Shown: piece after piece, positions 44,922-53,315 of the stretch | Numbering within the stretch: position 1 is the stretch's first letter | How the letters are laid out: the number at the start of each line of letters is the position of its first letter | Source: a virus | Reading direction: 5' to 3' (one strand) | IMG/VR virus record: IMGVR_UViG_3300028920_000047 | Coordinates: 42,582-106,581 of that record | Length of the DNA stretch: 64,000 nt | The notes under the pieces: generated by a model | The model's input: the letters and a program-made list of their open reading frames with translations, nothing else | Database searches by the model: none | What the model was told of the DNA's origin: nothing | Position numbers and translations under genes: made by a program

Positions 44922-45839
44922 ATGTCCGGAACATCTGGTAATTTATGTTTAAGAAAAAATATAACCTTAAACCGTCCCCTGGACATGTGTAAAAAATGTC
45001 CACCAGTATTTAAGAACGATTGTTTGGTAGTTGCTAAAAGTAATCTTATTAAAAATAATAATTACCCACAGGCAAAAATTGGTAAAGATAATAAACAACA
45101 TGCTTCCTACGAAAACATAGAAACTGAAGCAAAAACTAATTCAAAAGAATGTGTAATTTGTGGGGGAATAACAAAATATAAAAAGTTTGGTCTATGTAGG
45201 AGACATTATCAAAATTGGTGTTATTATAAAAACAAGAAAGAAAATAAAAAATTTCCGGATAAGGACCTCTTTAAAAAATTTCTAATATTTCAAAAAAGCA
45301 AACTTAAAAAATCCCCAATTAAAGAGGAAGAAATGATATGTAGTCTATGTGCCAAAAAACGTTCACAGGATACTAAACCAAATCAAAAAAGATGGTATAG
45401 TGGTTATAAATTATGTCCAGCGTGTACACAATCCTGGAACAAATTTAAAAAGAGGCATTTAAAAAAATTTGACCATGAGAATAAATGTTTAGAGGCTTAT
45501 AAAAGAAAACGAAAACACTTTCTGAAATATGGTAAAAAAGCAAAACTCGAAAAAAGGAAAGTTGACGGTCAAAATGATATAAAACTCAAAACCGCTGAAG
45601 AAAAATCAATATTAACAGAGGTTAAAAAAATAAACAAAAAGGAAATACGTGCAGAAATAATTGCCGGTTTAAAAGAAGCAATGGGTGTGGACGTTACATT
45701 GGATTGTGAAATTTGTTTGGGAATAGGGGATAAAAAAGAGACTGTAAGTGAAATGAAATGGACTTTTATAGCCTGGTTTAGCGAGGATGTGGGAATTAAA
45801 CTTGGTAAAATGAAAATAGTTAGAGAGTATGATAAATGA
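44922..45839 (+). CDS. Multi-zinc-finger protein (305 aa)
   Basis: Start at 44922 after AAGGAGTG. Four Cys clusters are visible: CKKCPPVFKNDC, CVICGGITKYKKFGLCRRHY, CSLCAKKRS...CPACTQSW and a C-terminal CEICLG. The linker regions are Lys-rich. Likely binds nucleic acid. The N-terminal CxxC-P-x-C cluster resembles the Cys element in the next zinc-rich gene at 46311. Function unknown. Confidence 0.55.
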   Translation: MSGTSGNLCLRKNITLNRPLDMCKKCPPVFKNDCLVVAKSNLIKNNNYPQAKIGKDNKQHASYENIETEAKTNSKECVICGGITKYKKFGLCRRHYQNWCYYKNKKENKKFPDKDLFKKFLIFQKSKLKKSPIKEEEMICSLCAKKRSQDTKPNQKRWYSGYKLCPACTQSWNKFKKRHLKKFDHENKCLEAYKRKRKHFLKYGKKAKLEKRKVDGQNDIKLKTAEEKSILTEVKKINKKEIRAEIIAGLKEAMGVDVTLDCEICLGIGDKKETVSEMKWTFIAWFSEDVGIKLGKMKIVREYDK

Positions 45840-46330
45840 TAACAATAAAAATATCTAAAAACGAATATAATACTATTATAAAAGTATGTGAATATTTCAA
45901 TTTATCTATTGATAAATTATTTAAAAAAACTATCAACGCTCTAATTACCGATAGACTATCTTTTCCCCCTGGAGTTTATTATATAATTTCTGACCCAAAA
46001 TTTAATGGGAGAATTGACCACCATAGAGCCTACTGGCTTGAAAAAAGTGGAGTTAAATTAGAATTGAACTTGGATAGAAAATGGATTAAAATAAGGAGAT
46101 ATATTTTAAACCCTAATGATAAATGTTTTACTTTTACTTTATTTTGCGTAAATATTATAAATTATAATTTTAGAGAATTTTTACGAATAACTTTTAACAT
46201 CTCGTACAACGATTATTCGGGTTATTACCACAAAATATTTAATAATAAAACACCTGAGAAAATTAAAAAGGAAAATGGAAAGAATTCAAGATTTAATATA
46301 GGAGAAATAATTGAAAACACTAAAAAATAG
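45836..46330 (+). CDS. Protein of unknown function (164 aa)
   Basis: MITIKISKNEYNTIIKVCEY at the start looks like a small helix-rich domain; then SFPPGVYYIISDPKF and an aromatic beta-rich part. Overlaps both neighbours. Not recognised. Confidence 0.5.
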   Translation: MITIKISKNEYNTIIKVCEYFNLSIDKLFKKTINALITDRLSFPPGVYYIISDPKFNGRIDHHRAYWLEKSGVKLELNLDRKWIKIRRYILNPNDKCFTFTLFCVNIINYNFREFLRITFNISYNDYSGYYHKIFNNKTPEKIKKENGKNSRFNIGEIIENTKK

Positions 46331-46931
46331 CAATCATCAAATCATCGGATTATCCTGGAAATATAAGGATATTATAAATGGCCAGCGGGAAATAAATTGT
46401 CCCTGGAAGAAAACTTTTAAACATCAATTGTCAGAGATTTGTTTTTTTTGTCCTAATAAATTTAGAAAAAAATGTTTAAAACTTATATTTTCAAGCCCTG
46501 ATTACGAAATTAGAGATATACCAATAGGAAAAGATATGATTACTTATAGAGGCAAAAAACCCACCATAATAGCAGGAATAAAGAATGATAATACCAATTT
46601 AACACAAGAAGATGGATATTATAAATTAGTTAAACATAATTTACCTACCTATTCAGAATTTTGTTTATGCTGTTATATGATTCGAGATAATTTAAAAGAA
46701 AAAAAATTAGATAAACATAATCAACTATTATGTAATCGATGTTTTCAAAGATTTAGGGAGTGGAAAAACTGTAAAATAAATAAAAGAAAAACCATAAGAA
46801 CATTTATAAGAGAATATCAAAAAATATTACTTGAGGTAGAAACCGAAATAATTGCTCGACAACAACGAGCAATTAAATTAAGATATAAAGTTCAAAAGAC
46901 AAAAATAAATTATGAGAAATTTAAAGTATGA
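46311..46931 (+). CDS. Cys-rich, probably zinc-binding protein (206 aa)
   Basis: TTG start with GGAGA upstream. Contains CFFCPNKFRKKC and, further on, FCLCCYMIRD with LLCNRCFQRFREW, giving two likely zinc sites, then a basic C-terminus. The CxxC...CNRC arrangement is like the fingers of the protein at 44922-45839, so the two may be related. Function unknown. Confidence 0.5.
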   Translation: MKTLKNSNHQIIGLSWKYKDIINGQREINCPWKKTFKHQLSEICFFCPNKFRKKCLKLIFSSPDYEIRDIPIGKDMITYRGKKPTIIAGIKNDNTNLTQEDGYYKLVKHNLPTYSEFCLCCYMIRDNLKEKKLDKHNQLLCNRCFQRFREWKNCKINKRKTIRTFIREYQKILLEVETEIIARQQRAIKLRYKVQKTKINYEKFKV

Positions 46932-47656
46932 AAATTATTAAACCACCGCCATTTGGCGAAAATTTTAAATTAAAAAAATATTTAACTGCTAAAACATGGA
47001 GTAAATTATTAAAAAGGGAATTTCAAAAACCATATATGAAAAAATTAGAAAATAAACTTGAACAAGACTATTTTAATTATAATATATTACCCAAAAAACA
47101 GGAAATATTTAAAGCATTAAATTTAACAGATTATAATAAAGTTAAAGTTGTACTATTTGGCCAAGACCCTTACCCAGTTCCGGGACATGCTCATGGACTT
47201 GTTTTCGGAGTGCCAGATGATTTACAACCAAAACCTCCATCATTGAAAATCATATTTAAAGAAATTAAGCGGAACATGAGTATAAAAATACCAACAAATA
47301 GAAGTTCTTTATCCGGCTGGGCCAAACAAGGTGTATTATTGCTAAATGTAATATTAACTGTTATGGCTTATTCTACAGGCTCCCATAAAAATTACGGCTG
47401 GGAAAAATTTACTGATACAATAGTCAAATTATTATCAAAAAGAAATAAACCTATAATATTTGTATTATGGGGAGCTTTTGCTAAACAAAAAAAATATTCT
47501 ATAAAAAATAGAAACCATTATATATTAGAAGCGGCTCATCCAGCATCAGAGTGTTATGGTGGTCAAAATTTTACCGGCTGTGGTCATTTTAGCCAAATAA
47601 ATAATATATTAAAAAGTAATAAAGAGGAACCTATAAATTGGCGAAATATATCATAA
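46928..47656 (+). CDS. ung: Uracil-DNA glycosylase, family 1
   Basis: 242 residues with FGQDPYPVPGHAHGLVFGVP (catalytic Asp, residues 77-96), LSGWAKQGVLLLNVILTV and the late His motif AAHPASECYGG (HPAS in place of the usual HPSP). Removes uracil from DNA. A phage that carries its own UDG presumably has uracil-free DNA and uses it for repair. Overlaps the previous gene by 4 bases. Confidence 0.88.
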   Translation: MKIIKPPPFGENFKLKKYLTAKTWSKLLKREFQKPYMKKLENKLEQDYFNYNILPKKQEIFKALNLTDYNKVKVVLFGQDPYPVPGHAHGLVFGVPDDLQPKPPSLKIIFKEIKRNMSIKIPTNRSSLSGWAKQGVLLLNVILTVMAYSTGSHKNYGWEKFTDTIVKLLSKRNKPIIFVLWGAFAKQKKYSIKNRNHYILEAAHPASECYGGQNFTGCGHFSQINNILKSNKEEPINWRNIS

Positions 47657-47661
47657 AAACT

Positions 47662-48381
47662 ATGTTTAAATATAGATTAAAAAAATGTATAATATTTAAT
47701 AATAAAAAACTATTACAATTTATTGCTAAAAAAAATAATTTTTATGATTTTGTTAAACAACAATTGAATAAATATAGAAAAACTCAGATACAATATTTTT
47801 CAAAAGAACAAAAAAAATCAATTGATAATGTTTATAATTACAAAACTTTAAAAAATTTAAGTAACCATAATAAAATGGATATAGATGATTTATTTAAAAT
47901 ATTCGTAATTAGCCACGCTTCAATTCCTATAAAAGAATGGCGATATCATTTATTAGGATTTATTAAAGAGATAAAAAAAATAAAATATTTAAATAGTGAA
48001 ATAACTAATAAAGCTATAGAATATATAAACAAATGGGATACTATTTTTGATAATAATGATTTTAAATCATTATGTATACAAAATAGTATAAGTAATAAAT
48101 TGAGAAAGGGAGAAGCTCATAGTTCAGATTTTTTTATATTTTTAAACTGGTGTTCCATCATATATCCTGATAAAGACCTATGGGATATTCCATTATACAT
48201 ACAAATAATTAGTCAATTAGTAAAATTAAAAGACATAATTGTTACCGTATATCCCGGTATATTTTTATACGACAAAGCTTACGACAGATTAGTATTATAT
48301 TATGAAAAAATATTGAGCTCACGAAAAGGTTATACCAGCGATACCAAAATAAAAACAAAAAAGATTTTAAAAGGAATTTAA
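47662..48381 (+). CDS. Helical protein of unknown function (about 239 aa)
   Basis: I use the ATG at 47662; a TTG 24 bases upstream lies inside ung. Very Lys/Ile/Asn-rich with several helices (WRYHLLGFIKEIKKIKYL, SQLVKLKDIIVTVYPG). Not recognised. Confidence 0.5.
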   Translation: MFKYRLKKCIIFNNKKLLQFIAKKNNFYDFVKQQLNKYRKTQIQYFSKEQKKSIDNVYNYKTLKNLSNHNKMDIDDLFKIFVISHASIPIKEWRYHLLGFIKEIKKIKYLNSEITNKAIEYINKWDTIFDNNDFKSLCIQNSISNKLRKGEAHSSDFFIFLNWCSIIYPDKDLWDIPLYIQIISQLVKLKDIIVTVYPGIFLYDKAYDRLVLYYEKILSSRKGYTSDTKIKTKKILKGI

Positions 48382-48394
48382 AATAACTTATAAA

Positions 48395-48781
48395 ATGGTC
48401 AAAAGAATAGAAAATATATTTAATAATTTTAATATGTTTATCTGGAAAGAATTCAATTTGATATTCAATAATACTATAAATTTTAAAAACGACAATTCTA
48501 TAAAAGCCTGGCATCATTCTGTAAAAAATTTGGAAGATTTATTTAATAAAGAATATGAAAAATATGGTATAAAAATAAAATATAGGAAGGATAATACTTT
48601 TTTTAAAGGTTTATTTTGGCATTTATTAGTAATAACTTACATAGAAAAACTAAAATTAACAAATGATGAAATATTTATGAACTGGCCTAAGAGGGTTTTA
48701 AATTATTTTGATTTACTTAATAAGGCCGAAAAATATTTTAACATAACCTACGAAAAATTAAGGAAAGGAGTTAAATCATGA
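48395..48781 (+). CDS. Protein of unknown function (128 aa)
   Basis: Aromatic and basic helical protein (WHHSVKNLEDLFNKEYEKYG, FKGLFWHLLVITYIEKLKLT). Ends with AAGGAG serving the next gene, which it overlaps by 4 bases. Not recognised. Confidence 0.5.
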   Translation: MVKRIENIFNNFNMFIWKEFNLIFNNTINFKNDNSIKAWHHSVKNLEDLFNKEYEKYGIKIKYRKDNTFFKGLFWHLLVITYIEKLKLTNDEIFMNWPKRVLNYFDLLNKAEKYFNITYEKLRKGVKS

Positions 48782-48999
48782 AATATATAATCATAATAAT
48801 TTTAATTTGTTTTATAACGAGCTGTGTACATCCTAACTATTATGTAAAACATAATCGTTACCCAAACCGGGCGACCAAACCCGAAAAAAAAGAATTGAAA
48901 AATGGACAAAATAAACTATTAACTTTGGTTTTAGGTGGTGCAGCTTTTTATTATGTAGTTATGAGAAATAATAAAGAAAAATGGTGGGAGGAAAGATGA
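48778..48999 (+). CDS. Small lipoprotein (73 aa)
   Basis: MKYIIIIILICFITSC ends in a lipobox with Cys at residue 16. A short basic linker is followed by a second hydrophobic segment (LLTLVLGGAAFYYVV) and a charged tail. Tandem with another lipoprotein gene, overlapping by 4 bases. Could act in superinfection exclusion or lysis (spanin-like); no evidence separates these. Confidence 0.6.
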   Translation: MKYIIIIILICFITSCVHPNYYVKHNRYPNRATKPEKKELKNGQNKLLTLVLGGAAFYYVVMRNNKEKWWEER

Positions 49000-49304
49000 A
49001 ACTTATATTAACTCTATTATTATGTTTACTATTTTTTTATACTTGTGCTCCAAAGTTTAGATTCAGTAATACTTATTTTCAGGTTGATACCAGTCAAGAT
49101 AATGTAAAAATAAGAAGAGGTCCGGGATTACGTTATACTGAAATATATAAGATTGCCAGATATGACCTGGTATTAGTTAAAAAAGTTAAAATAATAAAAA
49201 ACGAAGATTGGGCAATGGTAAAAATAATTGAAACACCGGATAACAAATTTAAGAAAATTACCGGATTTATTAAAAGAGACTTACTATTACCGGAAGTGAG
49301 ATAA
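48996..49304 (+). CDS. SH3b-domain lipoprotein (102 aa)
   Basis: Start at 48996 after GGGAGGAAAG. Lipobox FFYTC with Cys at residue 17. The mature part is one bacterial SH3 domain (DNVKIRRGPGLRYTEIYKIA, GFIKRDLL). SH3b domains bind peptidoglycan or peptides, so this is probably a periplasmic cell-wall-binding lipoprotein. Located among replication genes, hence probably made early; superinfection exclusion is a reasonable guess. Confidence 0.65.
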   Translation: MKLILTLLLCLLFFYTCAPKFRFSNTYFQVDTSQDNVKIRRGPGLRYTEIYKIARYDLVLVKKVKIIKNEDWAMVKIIETPDNKFKKITGFIKRDLLLPEVR

Positions 49305-49305
49305 A

Positions 49306-49914
49306 ATGTTATATAACCCAACAAAAATACTTCCTGAATATAATAATTGTAATATTGATAATTTTAGATGGTTAAGATTAACAAATCGCAACAAAGTTCA
49401 AAAAACAATAAAATCTTTTCTTGAAAAACAAAATCAATGGTTATTTTTTGTCGGTGAAACAGGCCGTGGTAAAACTCATATAGCTGTAGCTATATACAAG
49501 GAATTATGTGATAAATTTTTAAACGCCGGGAGAGGTGGTTTAGAAATTGAGTGGTGGGATAGATTAATAAATAGGTATAATGAGAATGATATAAAAGATA
49601 TTATACTTGAATTATCCTTGAGTAAAGTTCTTATTATTGATGATATAACTAAATTAGACCTGGATAAAAAAATTGGATATAATTATAAAGTTATCGATAT
49701 GTTAAAATTACTTATTAACAATTGTTTTGATAACAATACTATTTTAGTTACTACCAGTAATATAAAAGTAACAAAAAATATGTCAGCAGATAACTTATTA
49801 TTAATGTTAGGTGGTGACGAATATCTATTATCAAGAATATCGTCAAAAACTATATTTGTACCATTTATAGGAGAGGATTATCGTGAAACAGAAGAATATT
49901 TTTCAAGAATATAA
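49306..49914 (+). CDS. DnaC/IstB-like helicase loader ATPase
   Basis: 202-residue AAA+ protein: Walker A FVGETGRGKTHIAVAIY (about residues 49-56), Walker B VLIIDDITKLD (about 107), sensor 1 ILVTTSNI and arginine-finger region LLSRISSKT. Such proteins load DnaB-type helicases; a DnaB-type helicase gene follows at 50175. Confidence 0.8.
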   Translation: MLYNPTKILPEYNNCNIDNFRWLRLTNRNKVQKTIKSFLEKQNQWLFFVGETGRGKTHIAVAIYKELCDKFLNAGRGGLEIEWWDRLINRYNENDIKDIILELSLSKVLIIDDITKLDLDKKIGYNYKVIDMLKLLINNCFDNNTILVTTSNIKVTKNMSADNLLLMLGGDEYLLSRISSKTIFVPFIGEDYRETEEYFSRI

Positions 49915-50038
49915 TGAGCAAAAAAGTGAGCACAAAATGTATAAGGAAATGTTTAAAAAATTTATAGAGGAGAAAATCGATGGACCAATTACAAATATTA
50001 CCAAGAGTAGCAAACGAGGTAATGATAAAAACAAATAA
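49883..50038 (+). CDS. Possible small charged protein (51 aa)
   Basis: GTG start with AGGAGAGG at proper spacing inside the end of the loader gene. The product is a charged helix (YNEQKSEHKMYKEMFKKFIE). It overlaps the better ORF at 49980-50159 in another frame, so only one of the two may be real. Confidence 0.35.
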   Translation: MKQKNIFQEYNEQKSEHKMYKEMFKKFIEEKIDGPITNITKSSKRGNDKNK

Positions 50039-50159
50039 GGTTGAACTTGTCGTTAGAGCTGTTAATGATAATTTGGAATTAAAAACATCCGGTCAAGTAA
50101 TTTATCCTTGTAACGATTCACTACTTGATAAAAAAAGAGTAAAAATTATTAGAGATTAA
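49980..50159 (+). CDS. Small protein of unknown function (59 aa)
   Basis: GAGGAGA upstream of the ATG. Compact, beta-prone sequence (VELVVRAVNDNLELKTSGQV). Lies between the helicase loader and helicase genes. Not recognised. Confidence 0.5.
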   Translation: MDQLQILPRVANEVMIKTNKVELVVRAVNDNLELKTSGQVIYPCNDSLLDKKRVKIIRD

Positions 50160-50174
50160 AAAAGGAAAAAATAT

Positions 50175-51503
50175 ATGGCTATATCAGAATCAGATATTAT
50201 TTTAAATTGTTTAATATTATATAGAAGATTCAGAAATACTCTCGGTCCTCATATAACACCAGACTTATTTGAACAACCGATACATAAGGAATGTTTTAGA
50301 ATCATAAACAAATATAGTATAAAAAAAGATATCACATTAAAAATAGAGGATATAGATATAATAGTAAATGATTTAGAAAAAAATATTAAAAACAAAGAAC
50401 AAATTTACCGCCGTCTAAAATTCTTTTTAGAAAATGATGATATCCCCACTGAAGAAATAATAATGGAAAAAATTAAAAAAAGATTAAAAAATCTAAAAGC
50501 AGAGAATTTAATTTTGGATTTAGATGATGAATTAGAAAAGGATAAAAAAATAGATTATAATTATTATGCTGATAAATTAAATAATATAAACGATTTAGGT
50601 GAATTTCAATATATAGAAGTGTTTGGTTCAAATGTAAAACAAAATATGCAAGAAATTCGCCGTGATGAAAAAATTGAAAAAATACCTTTAGGCATCAAAG
50701 GTGTAGAACATTTTTTTAAAGGTGGAATCGCAGCAGGTGAATTACTTTTTGATATAGCACCTTCAGGTTATGGAAAAACTGCTCTATTAGCATCAAACAC
50801 TTGGGCCAGTTTAACAAAAGTTGATACATTAGTTATATCACTTGAATTAAAAGTATTTAAATTATTAGCCAGGATATACCGGCGTATATTAGGTTTTGAT
50901 AATAACCAATTATTAGATGATAATGATAGCACTACTTTATTAACTAAATTTTTTAATAGAGCCGGTAATGAATTAGTATTAACATATTTTAAACCAGATA
51001 CATTAACTCCTCCAATGATAAGTAATTATATAGATTATTTATACAATTATAAAGGTATAAAAATAAAAAGTTTAAAACTTGATTATTTTGATAAACTACA
51101 GCTACCGATTATAAAATATAGAACAATGCCTCATACACAATTACTCAGGGTTTTAGCTGATAATTTACGCAATGTTCTAATTGAAAAACAAATAGCGGGC
51201 GAAACCGCTTCTCAAACTAATAAAAAGGCTACAGAGGTAGAACATATAACTGAAAAATATTTCGGTGAAGCTTATGCTAAATATCAAGTAGCTGATTTAA
51301 GCATGTCGCTAAATAGAACTGAATTGGAACAAGCTACTAATTGGGGCAGGTTGAGAATAATAAAAAACAGGGAAGGAGCTGGTAAAGGTCAGGAAATACC
51401 AGTTATAGTTGATTTAGATAAAATGATTATTACTGATAAACCATTATTATTTGGTCCAGATTTTATTAGTCCGGAAAAACCGGAAGAAGACGAGGAGGAA
51501 TAA
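50175..51503 (+). CDS. Replicative DNA helicase (DnaB/gp41-like)
   Basis: 442 residues. N-terminal helical domain, then the RecA-type motor: Walker A APSGYGKTALLA near 195, VDTLVISLELKVFKLLARIY (switch helix), Walker B LKLDYFDKLQL, and a C-terminal part WGRLRIIKNREGAGKGQEIP typical of DnaB motif 4/arginine finger. It unwinds DNA at the fork, together with the DnaC-like loader upstream and the primase at 53315. Confidence 0.85.
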   Translation: MAISESDIILNCLILYRRFRNTLGPHITPDLFEQPIHKECFRIINKYSIKKDITLKIEDIDIIVNDLEKNIKNKEQIYRRLKFFLENDDIPTEEIIMEKIKKRLKNLKAENLILDLDDELEKDKKIDYNYYADKLNNINDLGEFQYIEVFGSNVKQNMQEIRRDEKIEKIPLGIKGVEHFFKGGIAAGELLFDIAPSGYGKTALLASNTWASLTKVDTLVISLELKVFKLLARIYRRILGFDNNQLLDDNDSTTLLTKFFNRAGNELVLTYFKPDTLTPPMISNYIDYLYNYKGIKIKSLKLDYFDKLQLPIIKYRTMPHTQLLRVLADNLRNVLIEKQIAGETASQTNKKATEVEHITEKYFGEAYAKYQVADLSMSLNRTELEQATNWGRLRIIKNREGAGKGQEIPVIVDLDKMIITDKPLLFGPDFISPEKPEEDEEE

Positions 51504-51505
51504 AA

Positions 51506-52351
51506 ATGTCACAAGGAAAAAGTAAGGGTAAAACAAAGAAAGAATTACAGAAGGTAATAGACCAATTAAAAATCGATATTAAAAACCGGATTACAAAATT
51601 AAAAGTGGATAAAGAAAATGAAATCATTATCTTAAAGTTCAAACCGGAGGATTTTAACCAGTCCTTAATTTTTACCTTAAAACCTATTATTATGGGATTA
51701 CAAAAAGAAGGTTATCGAGCTCATATAATTCCAGAAAGAATAAAATTGGGATTCGCTTCCGAAAACCAAATTTTAACAACTTTAAACAGACATTTAAAAA
51801 TGATTAAAACCGGAAAACGCCCTGAAGAAATAAAATTCAACTTTGACAAAGACGATATAACTTTTAACCCAGAAAATTTTCAGTTTCAAGAAAATACTAA
51901 TACTGAGCATTATGTTAGATATAAGAACGCAATGAATTATTATATTTATCACTATCCAAAAGAAAATGTTTATGTTGTTCAAAAAAACCGCACTCCAGGT
52001 ACAGATGTTATTTATAACGGAAAAATCCCTACCAATGAATTTGCTGTTGAATTATTTTCTTATTTAGGTATTGTTAAAAAGTTCTATAATCCGGAAGCTG
52101 AACAGCAAATTAGAAATATAGTCAACTTTTATCAGGTTCAATCTGAAACATTAGAAGACGATATTCAAACAATATTGGGTCAAATTGAAGATTTTAAAAA
52201 TAAGGGTACTATAATGACAAAAGATGGAATTGCTAATTTAACTCAATTATATTTTAAAGTAGGTAAATATAATGGAAAAGGAACAGATAAGAAAAAGCAT
52301 GTTGAAAATGGTAGTAAAGAAGTTAAAGAAAATAAAGTTCAACAAAAGTGA
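51506..52351 (+). CDS. Protein of unknown function, paralogous to the next ORF (281 aa)
   Basis: N-terminal domain NEIIILKFKPEDFNQSLIF followed by LKPIIMGLQKEGYRAHIIPE matches, in order, the 104-residue protein at 52272-52586 (DFLILFIPEHLYSGKMWFFL, EPVIKNLQQEKINFVILP). The C-terminal half (IRNIVNFYQVQSETLEDDIQ) is helical with a basic end. Probably a DNA-metabolism accessory. Two bases after the helicase stop. Confidence 0.55.
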   Translation: MSQGKSKGKTKKELQKVIDQLKIDIKNRITKLKVDKENEIIILKFKPEDFNQSLIFTLKPIIMGLQKEGYRAHIIPERIKLGFASENQILTTLNRHLKMIKTGKRPEEIKFNFDKDDITFNPENFQFQENTNTEHYVRYKNAMNYYIYHYPKENVYVVQKNRTPGTDVIYNGKIPTNEFAVELFSYLGIVKKFYNPEAEQQIRNIVNFYQVQSETLEDDIQTILGQIEDFKNKGTIMTKDGIANLTQLYFKVGKYNGKGTDKKKHVENGSKEVKENKVQQK

Positions 52352-52586
52352 AGATTTTCTAATACTATTTATACCGGAACATTTATATAGTGGAAAAATG
52401 TGGTTTTTTCTCGAACCAGTAATTAAAAATCTGCAGCAAGAAAAAATTAACTTTGTAATATTACCAAACTACGTAACAGTACAAAAAGATGCAAAGGATA
52501 AATTATTAGAAAGTTTATACGCAATTATAAAAGAAATAAAAGATGCCCCAAACGAAACTAAGGTAAATATCAACAAAACCGGGTAA
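52272..52586 (+). CDS. Short paralogue of the preceding protein (104 aa)
   Basis: Corresponds to the first about 80 residues of the 281-residue protein at 51506. The ORF overlaps it by 80 bases; internal ATGs at 52302 and 52311 could be the true start. Suggests a tandem duplication followed by loss of the C-terminal half. Function unknown. Confidence 0.5.
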   Translation: MEKEQIRKSMLKMVVKKLKKIKFNKSEDFLILFIPEHLYSGKMWFFLEPVIKNLQQEKINFVILPNYVTVQKDAKDKLLESLYAIIKEIKDAPNETKVNINKTG

Positions 52587-52593
52587 AATCCTT

Positions 52594-52672
52594 TGAAATA
52601 TGCGATTTACAAAGAGATTTGAAGTATATATGTGGTTTGGTGTAAATAGCAGTATAAAATCGCTTAAATCGA
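52594..52672 (+). ncRNA. 79-nt structured leader-like element, copy 1
   Basis: The first 29 nt are identical to copy 2 at 57077-57155 and the 3' end (TAAAAYCGCTTAAATCGA) is shared; the middle differs but the length is the same. Closing helix CGATTT (52603-52608) with AAATCG (52666-52671); a second stem TATAT/GTGTA with G-U pairs; a third short stem AGC/GCT. Ends 18 bases before the ATG of a 54-residue ORF. No RNA family recognised. Confidence 0.5.
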
Positions 52673-52690
52673 AGATTTTAAGGTGATTAT

Positions 52691-52855
52691 ATGAGTAAAG
52701 AACCAGTAATTATAGATATAAATGATTTTGAACCTAATGTTTGGAATTTATGTTTAATTGATAAATCTCCGATTTTAATTTGGCACAATTGTAATATGGT
52801 AAAAGTGAAAAAAATATCATGGTTTAAATTTTTGGTTGAGATATTATTTAAATAA
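52691..52855 (+). CDS. Small protein behind RNA-like leader (54 aa)
   Basis: AAGGTGA upstream. Sequence includes NDFEPNVWNLCLIDKSPILI and a basic, aromatic C-terminus. It is the gene directly downstream of leader copy 1. Contains a WHNC tetrapeptide, superficially like an intein C-terminus. Function unknown. Confidence 0.5.
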   Translation: MSKEPVIIDINDFEPNVWNLCLIDKSPILIWHNCNMVKVKKISWFKFLVEILFK

Positions 52856-52869
52856 GGAGGTGTAATATA

Positions 52870-53049
52870 ATGGATAAAAAAAAAGAAAATGTAAATTCAT
52901 TAGTAAATGAGATTAATAAAACATTTTCAACTTTTTACACTGAAGCTAAAAGCTCAACAAAAGCTGGTCAGCGGAGAGCAAGAAAATTTTCTATGATTTT
53001 AAGAAAGCAATTAAAACAATTTCGAGCCGATTCGGCAACAGCTTATTAA
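52870..53049 (+). CDS. Histone H1-like (Hc1-type) small DNA-binding protein (59 aa)
   Basis: Strong AAGGAGG ribosome site. EINKTFSTFYTEAK followed by KAGQRRARKFSMILRKQLKQF fits the pattern of bacterial histone-H1-like proteins, where a short helix is followed by a GxRARK basic helix. Likely compacts DNA or modulates transcription. Followed by a terminator. Confidence 0.55.
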   Translation: MDKKKENVNSLVNEINKTFSTFYTEAKSSTKAGQRRARKFSMILRKQLKQFRADSATAY

Positions 53050-53059
53050 AAATTGTATA

Positions 53060-53093
53060 ATAATATCCCCGTTTAATTAAGCGGGGATATTAT
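53060..53093 (+). terminator. Rho-independent terminator-like hairpin
   Basis: A 12-bp perfect stem (ATAATATCCCCG pairs with CGGGGATATTAT) across a 10-base loop, followed by TTATT. Follows the histone-like gene and precedes the primase operon. GC-rich lower stem in a very AT-rich region. Confidence 0.65.
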
Positions 53094-53105
53094 TTATTAA
53101 AAACA

Positions 53106-53315
53106 ATGAAAAATAATAAAAAAGAAAAAAATTTATATAGATGTTGTGAGTGTAAAAATTTTTTTAAATTTGATGAAGTTTATATATATGAAGGAATTTT
53201 AGTATTTGATAAAGGAAAAAGTAAAAAACTTCCGGACAGAAATTGCGTTTGCAAAAATTGTTTGCCTACTTTTCTCACTAAATTACCAGATAGACATAAA
53301 AAGAAGCGATTCTAA
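53106..53315 (+). CDS. Small zinc-ribbon protein (69 aa)
   Basis: CCECKNFFKF near the start and CVCKNCLPTF near the end give a CxxC pair plus CxxC pair. Its stop overlaps the primase start. Possibly a DNA-binding accessory of the primase by position. Confidence 0.5.
   Translation: MKNNKKEKNLYRCCECKNFFKFDEVYIYEGILVFDKGKSKKLPDRNCVCKNCLPTFLTKLPDRHKKKRF

Noticed and set aside
52691-52855. Possible intein C-terminal half: the 54-residue ORF contains WHNC, and NVWNLCLIDKSPILI resembles block F.
   Set aside because: The segment is short, lacks the usual block F spacing and histidine, and is followed by only 20 residues without any terminase sequence. It is not a convincing partner for the split terminase.
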